Origin: Filosporella fistucella
Lineage: Eukaryota > Ascomycota > Leotiomycetes > Helotiales
Direction: 5' to 3'
NCBI GenBank assembly: GCA_030077755.1
Contig: JAQJZZ010000008.1
Span: forward strand, 3,100,001-3,164,000
Length of the DNA: 64,000 nt
In this document: positions 12,726-23,900 of the stretch, piece after piece
How the letters are laid out: the number at the start of each line of letters is the position of its first letter
How positions within the stretch are numbered: position 1 is the first letter of the stretch
The notes under the pieces: model-generated
Seen by the model: the letters and a program-made list of their open reading frames with translations, nothing else
Databases searched by the model: none
What the model was told of the DNA's origin: nothing
Translations under genes and position numbers: made by a program

Positions 12726-13390
12726 ATGCCTGACGTTTGCCCTACCTCTCTTGCGGAAGACTCAGCTTCTACCGATGCCACGATAACCAGCTTCACCGTC
12801 ACTACCACAATAGAGAAGAAAGAGGGATACGAAGTCCAGAAGGATCCTGCAAAAGAGGAGGACGAATTTGGAGAGCCAGGAGCCATGGATCCACCCGCCT
12901 CTCAACAACCTGAGTCCTATTGTCTCCCCCCCCCTCGCTTTCTGGGTGTACAGACTCAGAGACTCCGTCATATGCTTCTTCAGAAGTCCCTTCCGAGGAA
13001 GAATATCTTTTTGAGAAGGAGGACCTTGTGGAGGAGGAACACCTCGTGGCGGGGTTTGCCCTTGCAGCCGAGCAAGACCTACTGGAGGAGGAGGACGACC
13101 AAGGGGTAATGCACATATTCATCCCTATTTCATTCTGGATGCCCCCAGTAGACGAAACTCCAAATGTGATAGACATTATCGTCACATATCACGACCTCCT
13201 CTTCACCACAGTCGACTATTTAGCATCTGAAGCATCGCAGAGCAACGGAAGTAACCCAACAAGTCGAAGGAGGACGATATCGATTGTCTTCCGGACACCA
13301 GAAAGAACTTCTCGTTATCAGAATGAGCAGCTCTCCCCAAATCCTGTTGCAGATTCTGTGGAGAGCTTAAGTATGGAAGATACAGTCTAA
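12726..13390 (+). CDS. Orphan protein with IPISFWMP motif, copy A (frame break)
   Basis: An acidic open frame starts at ATG 12726 and continues in a different frame from about 12936 to the stop at 13390. The switch coincides with a run of nine C at 12926-12934. Either one base is missing or extra in this homopolymer, or a very short 34-nt intron (GT at 12922, AG at 12955) restores the frame. The C-terminal part has an acidic LLEEED stretch, then HIFIPISFWMP and a beta-like segment (VIDIIVTYHDLL). It is homologous to the next gene (LHVTIPISFWMP, AIDITLTAKDL). No family is recognised and function is unknown. The paralogy argues that the second frame is truly coding. The exact N-terminus is uncertain. 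Confidence 0.5.
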
Positions 13391-13937
13391 TTCGTTCCTC
13401 TACATCACTCGAGGCGGATTATTCTTCCATCTCAGCAGGAGAGCCGCCAGCGTCTGTTAATACCGACACAAATAGACTAACCACAACAGCTTCGTCAGTA
13501 AGAACAATACAATGCCAGGTTACGGTTCATCTCTTCCCTCGGTCTGCAAATTGAATATGTCTGGTAGTGATTCTGGGGAAATTTTTGGACTTGGGTTTGG
13601 AAGAAGAAAGGAGGTGGATATGGTTTCTGGCAAAGTTAGAAATATAGATATCAAGACATCATGTCGGGAATTCGTGCTTGAGTAATTTTTGAGAAATATT
13701 TTGTTCAAATTAGCGATAACCGGCGCTCTACTAGCAAATTTGAGACGTGGTATATGTATTCTTGCACTAACTTCATCTCCACAACAACTTTTTTAAACAC
13801 AAAGCCTCACGCTCTGTGTGTTTCGTTGCACCAGGCACAGCAAATCCAGTCTTTTCTTTTCATTACATCATCAATCCCGTCAAAGATACAACCTCAACCA
13901 TCTTTCCCAATTCATACCAATTGTCACCTTGGACAAC
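13391..13937. other. Spacer between tandem paralogs
   Basis: This 550-bp spacer separates the IPISFWMP copies A and B. No gene is recognised. The leader of copy B is CT/CA-rich. Confidence 0.5.
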
Positions 13938-14534
13938 ATGGGTTGCATCCTTTCCTCCCTTTCTCAACCACCTCTGAGTCCTTCTTTGCCACCACAGGTT
14001 CGAGCGAACATTGCAGCTGGCTCTCGTCCGCGTCTAAATCGATTGAGAAGACGTATCCAATCTCTCTTTCACCACACCACCACCGCAGCTGTGCTTCCAT
14101 ACAACTCTACGGGCGAAGACGAGCTTCTCGAAGAAATAGATCAGGATGGAAATTTGCATGTCACGATACCGATTTCGTTCTGGATGCCGAATGATGACGA
14201 GACGATTGCTATCGACATAACCTTAACTGCCAAAGATCTCAATATTATGCCAAGTGAGAGCTTGCCATTAAACTCTTCTTCGACTAATGAATCGGTTCTC
14301 AAACGTCGAAACTCCACTTTCTCTGTCACAGTACGGGCACATTCGAAGCAGAACGAGAAGGAAAACTCGATGGAATCACTCGCAGATGTATCAGAGGAAT
14401 TGATGGTCTATGAGGGTGAATGCGCTTCTGCAGGGTTCGAAGAGAAACTTCATTTCGACGAGGAAGCTCAGGATTCTCAATCACACTCGGACAAAAACGC
14501 AACTCGAGAGGTACAAGCTGAGTTGGAGCTTTAA
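13938..14534 (+). CDS. Orphan protein with IPISFWMP motif, copy B, putative N-myristoylation site
   Basis: A single open frame of 198 residues. The ATG at 13938 was preferred over an upstream non-ATG extension because it gives MGCILSSLSQ. Gly2-Cys3 with Ser6 fits an N-myristoylation plus palmitoylation signal, predicting membrane attachment. A basic patch (RPRLNRLRRRI) follows, then an acidic LLEEIDQDG, the conserved LHVTIPISFWMP, a DETIAIDITLTAKDL segment and a Ser/Glu-rich tail. It is the tandem paralog of the gene at 12726-13390, which shares the central motif but lacks the MGC start. No domain database family is recognised. The beta-rich core motif may be a small binding module; this is inference. 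Confidence 0.6.
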   Translation: MGCILSSLSQPPLSPSLPPQVRANIAAGSRPRLNRLRRRIQSLFHHTTTAAVLPYNSTGEDELLEEIDQDGNLHVTIPISFWMPNDDETIAIDITLTAKDLNIMPSESLPLNSSSTNESVLKRRNSTFSVTVRAHSKQNEKENSMESLADVSEELMVYEGECASAGFEEKLHFDEEAQDSQSHSDKNATREVQAELEL

Positions 14535-15857
14535 GGGCCTCTTTCTACAAAACTCACAACACCGTTCATTATACCGGCCACCAAACTCCTCAATCAAGTT
14601 ATAAAATATCTCTCAGGGAACGACGAAGTGGAGTGGGGGACTTTTGAGAGTCCAAATACAACGGAACTACGTGGGAGATTCTCCAGCATCACACAGCATA
14701 AGGTATACTGGTTGTTGGAATGGATAGATATGGTAGTCAATAATGTCCTTGCTGAGATTGTACTATAGGCTTGGTATTGAGGCAGAAATCCGGGGGCATC
14801 GCAGCTTGGGACTTTGAGATAGGGAAATGAGGACTGAGAATGTCCTTGGCTTCGAAGATGGAAGAATGGATACTATCGCTCACTCAAACAAAGGGACTAT
14901 AGGCATGAGAACAATTGTCTGATCTGAGTATTGATATTGTGGCTTCAAACATGTGTGACGAGAGATCTGACAGAATCAGCGATGGTCCAACGATTTAAGA
15001 CATCTTCGTACAATTCACGTGAAAATTCCCTATGGGAGTTCTTGGTAGAAGCACTCTCAAGTGCCGAAAAGGTTCAGAGCTGCCAAATTTTATCCCATGA
15101 ACACAATTTGAGAACGTAGATGTCCTTATTTGCCATCAGCACCATTCATCACTTCTCCAGCTGATGTGATGACTTCCCCCTTTTCCTCGCTTAGCTGTGG
15201 GTCAAAACCGCCGGCAGTGGGAACAACACTTCATCATCACAAACTGAGGTGCAAACATCAAAACAAGCTTTACGATGAATGAAAAGCCACGCGACATTAT
15301 CATTCTAATCCGCCACCTCCCCGCAATCTACTCATTGATAATGAATGTAGCCATACCCAGATTTGGCAGGTGAAGGACACTCTACAACTTTCCCTCATCG
15401 GCAGATGAGCGAAGAAAATTATGATATCAAGTTTCAAACCTGACAAATTCCACTGTTCAGGTACAACCATATCCCGGCAGTCATATATCCTGGCATTTAC
15501 ACGAGAGATGTGGTTGTTTACTCTTCGCTTTGCCTAAACATGTAAACGACGAAACACTCGGGGAGGAAAATATGCGAACCTATCGTTCCGGGGTCGTGGA
15601 TCTCGGATCCTACGCACTTTTAATATAAATACATGAACTGTCAAATACCTCCGGAGGATAATATGGCTAATGCGGGGAACACTGTAATCTTCACCCAAAA
15701 TGCATCGTCACATTCGGCATTTTCTTGAAGGTATGATAAAAATGAAATAACCAAGTTGCTGATGCTTTATATATACCATGGAGCGAAACTACACCACTTT
15801 GCTGATTTCGAGGTCTGCAATAATTTCTAGAATCGATCACCGACATTTCCGGCCAAA
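14535..15857. other. Intergenic, no recognised gene
   Basis: A 1.3-kb gap between copy B and the DUF1996 gene. The short open frames carry no recognisable domain, and no repeat structure was noticed. Confidence 0.5.
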
Positions 15858-17164
15858 ATGAAGTGGCTCTTCCTCGCTCTTGCTCTGGTGGCGCCTTCTC
15901 AGGCTGGTCTTCGATTTGGTTGTTCGACACTCAGTATTCAACGTCTTGATCCCCTCGTCGAGCCAGGAAATGTTCCATCAGCGCACGTTCATCAGATTGT
16001 TGGAGGGGATGTTTTTGCACCAGTTATGAACGGGACCGTGAAGGAAATTGGAGATCAAGGAAAATGCACAACGTGCTTTTTCTCGGAAGATTTCTCGAAT
16101 TACTGGACTGCAGTTCTGTTCTTCAAGGCTCGCAATGGAACCTACAAGCGTGTTCCTCTTTATGCGAATACTCAGTTGGAGGGATCAATTGGAGGAATGA
16201 CGATCTACTATACTCAACTTGACTTCCAATCCAATGGCAAGGATAAGATCACTGCATTCAAGCCGGTAGGTCCACAAGTTTGAAAGCCATAAGCTCCGCT
16301 AACAGAAACAAGGGTTTCCGCATGACTGTCGGAAGCCCAACAATCAACGCAAAGCCTGCAAATGGTCTGCTTTCGGGTCTTCGTTATACATGCTTGCAGA
16401 CAGTCAATACCAGATTCCCAGAGACGGTCGAATTTCCCACGCAGCCATGTCCTGCAGGAATAATGGCTATTCATCATTTCCCAGCGTAGTTTGCCCTTCC
16501 TGTTAGGCCTCGAGAAATTGCTGACATCTTCAGATGCTGGGACGGCAAGAACCTCGACAGTCCAGATCATCAATCCCACATGTACAACACAGCTAAAAGC
16601 GAGTATGTAAAATTCTTCCATGTAGCCCTGCCCTTTGTGAATAAAGATGGAGAGGTTCTGAGCAGCTTAGAAGCTGCTTCTCCTCAACATTTACCCTGTA
16701 CGACCCATACTAATTTTTCTACAGAGGATTTTCCCCAGCCGGTCCATGCCCCGCCTCCCATCCCATTCGTATGCCACAACTCGCCTACGAGACTCTTTGG
16801 AACACCAGCGCCTTCAACGACAAATCCTTGTGGCCCACCGATGGTTCCCAGCCCTTCGTCTGGAGTTTTGGTGATACGGATCATGGAGCTGGATACGGAA
16901 CTCATGCTGATTACGTCTTCGGATGGAAGGGCGATTCGCTGCAGAAGGCTATGGACTCTACTTGCATGTTCCAAGCTTGTGGAAATGGGAAGCCGTTGAA
17001 GAGTCAATCGGCAGCGGCTTTGAATAAGTGCACGATTAAGAGCTCCGTCAACGAGGATCTTGATGGCTGTAAGTTCCCTCTCTCTGGAGCATAAGAAATT
17101 ATGAGTGCTAACGGGTATTACAGGGCTGCCTCACCTTCCTGGAAAAATGCAAATGAAGGCATAA
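15858..17164 (+). CDS. Secreted DUF1996-family protein
   Basis: Five exons (15858-16265, 16313-16485, 16534-16602, 16725-17068, 17124-17164) give 344 residues with all phases matching. A signal peptide covers about the first 17 residues (ends PSQA). The body is DUF1996: RLDPLVEPGNVPSAHVHQIVGG near the N-terminus, then NYWTAVLFFKARNGTYKRVP, FRMTVGSP, CWDGKNLDSPDHQSHM, CPASHPIRMPQLAYET, WSFGDTDHGAGYGTHADYV and FGWKGD. The family is common in secreted fungal proteins, sometimes with WSC domains; its biochemical role is unknown. The conserved His residues in the HVHQ, DHQSHM and GTHADY motifs could form a metal or catalytic site, which is inference. No WSC domain or GPI tail is present. The third intron (122 nt) is longer than the others. 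Confidence 0.88.
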
Positions 17165-17460
17165 AATTCGGTGGTAGGACCTGTAGGAGAATGGAGGTGG
17201 AGCTGCCATAAAGGCTATTTGGTGTGAGCAGAGGATTAATTTAAGATTGATCAGCTTGATTTCCCCCTCAAGGACTGCCAGAATGTATACAATCTTTCTT
17301 CCCTTCTTGAATATCAATGCAGTTTATTTTCCCCCTGATCTGGAATTTCTTCATTTTTACTCTTGCTATGATAAACGAAGACCTGGCAACCTTGAAGCCA
17401 GCTTGTGTAGCAGACGTTGGCCAACTGGGTCAAGCAAAGCCATTAACGTCAATTGAAGTC

Positions 17461-18758
17461 TCAATACTTATTCCCGAACCCAACCCTCTTCCCTCCGTAA
17501 TCAAACACCACGAAAAAGCTAGCCAAAACACCCCTCCCCCACTCCATGACCCCATCGCCAACCACCAAATCCGAAGTCCAACACCTATCCGCACTACCCT
17601 CTAGACTCAAGATCCTCATTCTCTGCGGCCTAAACACACCCTTGAAATTATCTCCCACCCCAAACACAAAGTCAATAAGCCCATCATTGCAACGATAAGT
17701 ATAAGTCTGCAAAGTTTGATTCCAAACACCCCATTTGTAATTCGAAAAATACATGTCTATTGCCCAGCGAGGGTGATGAGTTGCTGCAGAGGTCGAGAAT
17801 ATGTTGAGGGTGACGTTCCAAGGTTTTGGGTAAAATCTGTTGTTAAGTAGTATGCCAGAGATGGGGATGGACCAGAGACCATTGTTGTTTGAGAGGAGAG
17901 GGGCGTAACCAATACTTTCGTTGTATTTTTGAGGGTCTATGAAGCCAAAGTCTATGGTACCGGTTGAGGTCGGTTTATGATAGTCAATTGTAAAGACATG
18001 TACTGATTCAAATCAGCTGATAAAACACATCTAATGGGAGGTCTGGAGAGTATACAATTCAAAAAGTCCATGATCTGACGAAAGAACCTCGGGAACTTCT
18101 CCGGTCTAACTTGGATTCCATGGATCTGTGTTCATTCCAAAGACTCCATTGGGAGGTGCGGTGATGTTTGTATTTGTCTTATTTGCAGTTTCGAATGTGA
18201 AATTGAAAAATGTCAGGCCTCCCACTTTGACGGTATCCTGGAAGTATACACCAGAGTATTCTTTCCCGTCCAGGTATTTGTTTCGAAAAGTGTAGCCTGG
18301 TAGGAGATATGCAGTAGTGGAGGAAGAAGGATCATAGACTAAGCTCGGTCCTCGCATGGATGGATCAATCAGGAACGATTCCACAGCCAGATCTGGAGCT
18401 GCTAGATCGGGTGCGAGGAAGATTCTTTGTGGCGGGGTTCCAATTGAGATCGGGATGAACCATCTGTTCAGATTCATTAGTAATTATTGACAGACTTTTC
18501 TCGCATTGGCACTCACTGCGGTCCCAGCTTTATTTCCACATCGAAACGAACATCGGCCTTCTTAGAAAGCGAACCAGCAATCGAGTCGCTCGAGACTACA
18601 TCATTTTCTGATTCTTTCAAAACAGCCTGAATAGAGAATCCTGATGGATCGCCAGTAATCAATTGATTCCCTGTAAGCTCGGGAACCGCATCAAAACCAG
18701 AGCAGATATAGAATAGCCAGGTAAACGAAATTATTTGAGCAAAGTGACGGAGACTCAT
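17461..18758 (-). CDS. Pepsin-fold (A1 aspartic peptidase-like) secreted protein lacking catalytic motifs
   Basis: Exons 18758-18517, 18463-18111 and 18002-17461 give 378 residues. A signal peptide is followed by the A1 landmarks: WFIPISIGTPPQ, a flap-like YSGVYFQDTVKVGG, IDFGFIDPQKY and the C-terminal FFVVFDYGGKRVGFG. The active-site triads are not conserved. The first DTG is DLA at about residues 100-102, and the second, expected near 268-270, reads STS, so the second Asp is missing. The protein is therefore predicted to be proteolytically dead and may be a binding or decoy version. The second intron (108 nt, GTTAGA...CAG) is less certain. Without it an in-frame TAG occurs at 18108-18106, and the sequence after that stop still looks pepsin-like. 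Confidence 0.7.
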
Positions 18759-19379
18759 TTCAGCGTATTCTTGACTTCAAAATGGTTTTTAATCTGCAGG
18801 GAGACATTTTGGAGCTTTAACCTAACTTATAGCTTTCCGCTGGGAAGAGCAAGTGGAATCTGAATGCAAGTAGATGTAAGAGGCTCAATACGTCAAGTTT
18901 GAAATTACCAACTGTTGGTTTTTCTGCTACTCAACATTGATGTCGAGAACGGGTCCAACAATGGTGTTTTAGCCTATTCAGTGCCGCGCCAGGACCGACA
19001 CCACAGCGTTCGTCCATCTCATAAGCGCCAGAATCAACGAGCATGTCATCAATATTCAAGCTATCTCTTCGAACCTCACTCAAGTCAATTAGATATCAAC
19101 ATTTAAGTGATGTATATGTTGGGCAATGCTATTTGTCAATGAGGGGGTATTATCAAGTCGAAATTTCTTGTTTCCGGTACCATTCTTACCGTAACCCATG
19201 CCGCCAACTTAACCATACTATCGGAGGATTGCACACACTCGCTTGGTTATTTGACCTTGAAGAGACAAGCTTCACCAGTTCTAAACCATCTCGTTGACGA
19301 GGAGCAAGTACATTGAAAAGGGCTTTACTCGCAGTAAATTTTTTTGGTTTTAATTGATCTGAGGTTACAGTCGAGGTAG
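18759..19379. other. Intergenic, no recognised gene
   Basis: This 620-bp region holds the promoter of the pepsin-like gene and the 3' flank of the gluconokinase gene. Nothing else was recognised. Confidence 0.5.
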
Positions 19380-20055
19380 TTACACAGCCAATCTTGTCCC
19401 TTCCCAATCAAGCATGCCTCCCCGCCTATTTGATGGTAGCATCTCCTTTGCAGGCTTAAACTCTCCGACCAAACACTCGATGGCTATCTTCGCCTTGGCC
19501 ATGGCAACCTTAAACTCTGGATGATCCACCACAACACAATCTCTTTCGTCAATTCCAGGCACCTCTAAGTCCTCAAACTGACTAGGAACCAAAGCTGATG
19601 ACATAAAGTGGCCTGCTGTCTTCTGTCTTCTCTCAACAATCTCGACAGCTTTCTCTTGCGTTAACTTTAAGAATACGAAGTGGACTTTGATCTCAGTAAG
19701 CTTGACTGCATCTCGAAAGACATCCCGGTACTTGGCTTTGAGGGCAGAACAGGCGACGATGACTACTAGGTTTGGAGCAGGGTCAGTGGAGAGATTAGAC
19801 ACCGCCGTCTGTGACAAGTTTAAAAGCCATCCTTCACGATCCTCGTCAGTCAGACGTATTCCCTTTGACATCTTTTCTCTAATTTCATCGGAGTGGTACT
19901 AGGCAAAGATCAATTGAAGTTCAGTCACAGAAGTGGGACCGAAACCATACCTCGTCTCCTTCGATGAAGTTATACTTGTTCTCCTTCGCCACATATCTGC
20001 CCACAGTGGATTTTCCACATCCAGCCGGACCAAAAATAACCAGAAGATGTTTCAT
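19380..20055 (-). CDS. Gluconokinase
   Basis: Exons 20055-19951 and 19898-19380 encode 207 residues, the usual length for the GntK-type P-loop family. The Walker A loop is GPAGCGKST at residues 9-17. It is followed by NFIEGDEYHSDEIREKMSKG, the substrate-binding loop LTDEDREGWL, VVIVACSALKAKYRDVFR, FVFLKLT and the lid region GHFMSSALVPSQFEDLE. The enzyme phosphorylates D-gluconate with ATP to 6-phosphogluconate, feeding the pentose phosphate pathway from the cytosol. The intron falls exactly between GDE and YH of the conserved EGDExH motif, and the splice restores that motif, which confirms the model. All key residues are present. Confidence 0.92.
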
Positions 20056-20930
20056 TTTTGAACTTTCAATAGTCGCAATGGTGTTAATTCATGGATGGAG
20101 CTCCTTAATATCGAGTGCATGCCAGACTGGACGTACTGTAGGAGTTTTGATGATGGATGTGGTGAGTGAGGGATAACGAAGTATGACAGGTCTGAAGTGT
20201 ATTGGTAGCAAGCATATTTCACTCACAATGACGTCGTTTCTCTATGCAAGTGGTCAAGTGATGTGTTTGATTGCCTTTGTTGCTTTGTCGTAGCTTCCCA
20301 ATGCAAAGTTGTGTGAACGGGGAGGAAACACGTGTTATCGATTGTCTTCGCAAATTAAAAATCCTCTATATTTCGATCGCAGAAGCCCCGAGAAAGCTGA
20401 TGTAGTTTAGATGGGGTGGAAAGTTCTGCTAAGCTCGATCCACAGAATCTTAACGCTAGAACGATTTCAAAGCATGTTTGCTGCTTGAGCCTAAGACAAA
20501 ATATAATTAAGCTTCGAAATGAATTTACCTTTATACTTTTATCAACTAAGAAAAAAGAATTAAATTCAGATATGGTATATAAAATGATATTTGAGACTAT
20601 ATATATCCATACCTGGTTTGAGCTGCTGGTTTCAATACACTCTCAATTTGCGAATCTAATAATGCAAGTGACCAACGTCCATAGAGGAATGGCCGCTTTC
20701 TACTAGAGCACAGACTCCACACTCCACCATTGAGACAAGCTTAGACAGAGACTCAGAGAACGATGTAATTTAACAAAAGCTCAATCGCCTCCGTTCTACA
20801 TGTCCATATCAATCCCTTGCATGTATCAGAACCTCAAATCGACTCCGAAACCCCATCTCACCATCCTAACGCCACATCCTTCTCCCCGCCCAACTCACAT
20901 ATTCCACCTTTCCAGTTTTCCCATCTTCAT
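20056..20930. other. Intergenic, AT-rich core
   Basis: A CACGTG hexamer is at 20329-20334, about 275 bp upstream of the gluconokinase ATG. An AT-rich stretch around 20500-20620 contains runs such as TATATATATCC. No gene is recognised. Confidence 0.45.
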
Positions 20931-23900
20931 CTACCTTCCCACCCCCCTCCCACTACCAAACAACAAATCCACTTTCTCTTTCCTGTCCCAAACTTTCACT
21001 CCCCCATTTCCCTCCCCGTTATTCCCCTCTCCCACCCGTCTCCTAACCCACACAATCCTATGCATAGGGATAAACTCCTCATCCGTCATCTCCCCCTTCC
21101 ATTTCTCAAACGGCATTTCCTGCACCCCTATGAATCGGTCCTCATAGCCTATAAGATAGTCTTCGGGATTGAGTGTAGGGTCCCAGCGAATACGGGAGAG
21201 GATATCTTGGGCTGGACGAAGGGGTGTTGATTTGGGTGAGGAGGGAGAGCGGCGTGGTAGTGGAGTGCTGGTAGGTGGAGTTGGTGGATGAGAGAGAGAA
21301 GGAGGAAGAGAATTGATTGCAGGAAGGGTATGGGAGGGAAGGGAATCCCATTCCCTTTCATCCAAGACTAATCCCAAGTCTGAAATTTTCCTCTTCGGCA
21401 CCACTTCCATACTAATCCACACACTTCCCTCCATCTCCCTACTCTCCTTCACACTCCTTTCAAATTCCCTCACAGCAGTAATAATCTTTCCCTCCATTAA
21501 CCGATTTCTCTCCTTATCTTGTTCTCCGCTGGCAGAGATACCAATGAGATAATATCCTTTCAATGCCTCTTCATTCCCATATCTCTCTTCATCTCTGTTT
21601 GGCGTACCTTTCATATCAGGTTGAGATAGAGAAGGCACACGAAATCTCCCAGGCCAAGCTCTCCCTTCAACCCCACTGAGCCTCCCGAGCGCGACAAGTA
21701 ATCTTGGAATCTTACTCTCCAATCCCCCGACTACTTCCCTAACCCTCTCTCCCATCTCCTCCACGTCCCAGACATCCATTTCAATCTTGACAAACGCTCT
21801 GTATCCACCAAGGAACTCCTGTACAGCATCCTCTTTATATCGAAGACACCATTCCCATTCTCCTTCTTTCAGATGCCGTGCAGCGATCGAGAATTCCAAT
21901 GTGAGAGTATGAGCTGACAATTTGGTGCAAGAGGAAGCTACGTTGGGACGAGCGGTAGGAGTATGGATGGCGTGGATGAATATTGCGTCTCGAGGTGAGC
22001 GTGTCGGATTGTGGGAGAGCGAGGGGTCGGTGATGGACTTGTCGGCCCAGTCAAATGTAGAATAATATGTGAAAAAAGATCGTACGATACTTGCTGGCGA
22101 GAGTTGTATGTTGGGATGAGAAAGGGCCAAGAGTTTGACCACATGGTTGAGCATAAGGGAGAGATGGATGCCGCCTAAATATCCGAACTTAGCTGAGTAG
22201 AGACCTCGATTCTTAAGGTAAAGACAGAGGAATCGATGTGCGAGGCGGTAAGAAGGGAGAAATGGGAGCGTGTTGAGAAGGTATGCTGTATCTCGATATG
22301 TATTTAATGGTCGGAGTGAAGTAGGATGGAGTGAGCCAATCAGCTTCTTATCAAAAACCAGATCTTGCAGCTCCTGCTTCTCAGATCTAGAATGGTATCT
22401 ATATCTCATCAGTCTCCCAATCCCTTCAAATACCAATGATTCGAAGAAGATAACTTACCTTTCCAATATTTCTGGCGCCTGACAATACTGCACATCAAAC
22501 TTAACCCCCTTCACACAAACCTCTATAATCGAGACCAAGGAATTCACAAAATGAACTCCTTTGAACCCCTCCTCAGCAATCGTCTTTAGTTTCCCAGCCG
22601 CCAATTCGAAGAATTGCCGCGGTGGAATGGAGCCGATGGCTAGGATATCGACGTCCGAGGAGGAGAAGTAGGTGGACAGGAGATAACTGCCTAGAGGAGC
22701 TAGTATTATATTTCCCAAATTGAGTCCGCTTGATAGTGTGGTTTGGAGCAACTGAATAGCGTCTTCTCGTTGAAGGCGATCAGATTCAGTGGGCAAATAA
22801 GGATCCAGATAAGTCGTGAGATCCGTGTCGTCGTCAATGAGCGAGATAATACTCCCTCCACTATTCCCAACCAATCTTCCCACTTTCCCTCTCTCTTCCA
22901 ACCCTTTCCTCTCCTGAAGCTCAAGAACAGCACAAACTCCAAAATGGTCACTAACACACCTCCCATGCTTTCCCGTTCGTCCTATAATCTCGAACCGTTT
23001 CGTTTGTATCCCACTTTCCTTCCAATAAAGCACTCTATCATACCTCTGCGGCCGGTTATCAATCGGCGCTTTAGACATAGCAGCATAAGGATTCGTCATC
23101 CTATCAAAAGTAGCGCCCTCTTCTCCATCTCTTACATCTGCCTCTTCTCCGCCCTCCGCCGTTGCATAACAGCATAAGAAGGCATCTTCCCAAGTCTCAG
23201 CATCAACCACATTCATAACCTCGAGTGCTGTTTCCGAAGAGATCATACTCCTGGCTAACGCGGTCTCGATCGTTTGTGTCGAAGTCGTGGTATTGAAATC
23301 TCCCGCTACAATTACAGTTTTCCCCACTTCTTGGCATGGCTGTATAAACCTCGTAAGAATATCCATTTGTCTTTTCTTCGCCAGGACAGACTCATTCGTC
23401 AACGCACTCGTAAGATGCACATTCACGACTTGTATCTTTCTCGAGAAGAAATCAATTATTAAAGCCGTTTTGTGTCGTTCCTGGAATTCAAGAAGGAAAC
23501 AAGAAAATGGTTCTGAGGCGAAAGTGACGAGGTTACGATGGCTTGGGAAGGTTGATATAGGAGAGTGGCTGCAATATGGATAGTGCGTCTGCAAAAAGGG
23601 GTGACTGAGTAAGAGATCGAGGATAGGTTTGTTGACTTCCTGTAGACAGAGAACGTTTGGAATGGATGTCGAGAGATTTGAGGAGGAGAGAGCTTCGATA
23701 AAGAGAGGGAGGCGGCTTCGGAAAGGTGGGATGGCGGGCATATCTGGTGCATCGGCCATGAGATTGAAGCTTGTGATGACGAGCTCTTGAGATGGAGAAC
23801 TGGAATCTTGAAGAGGGGGAGGCATGTTTATTGATTTCCAAGTAGAGTTTTGGAAGGAGAAGCAGGGTTTCCATCCATCATCTGAACGCTCCCTCTCCTT

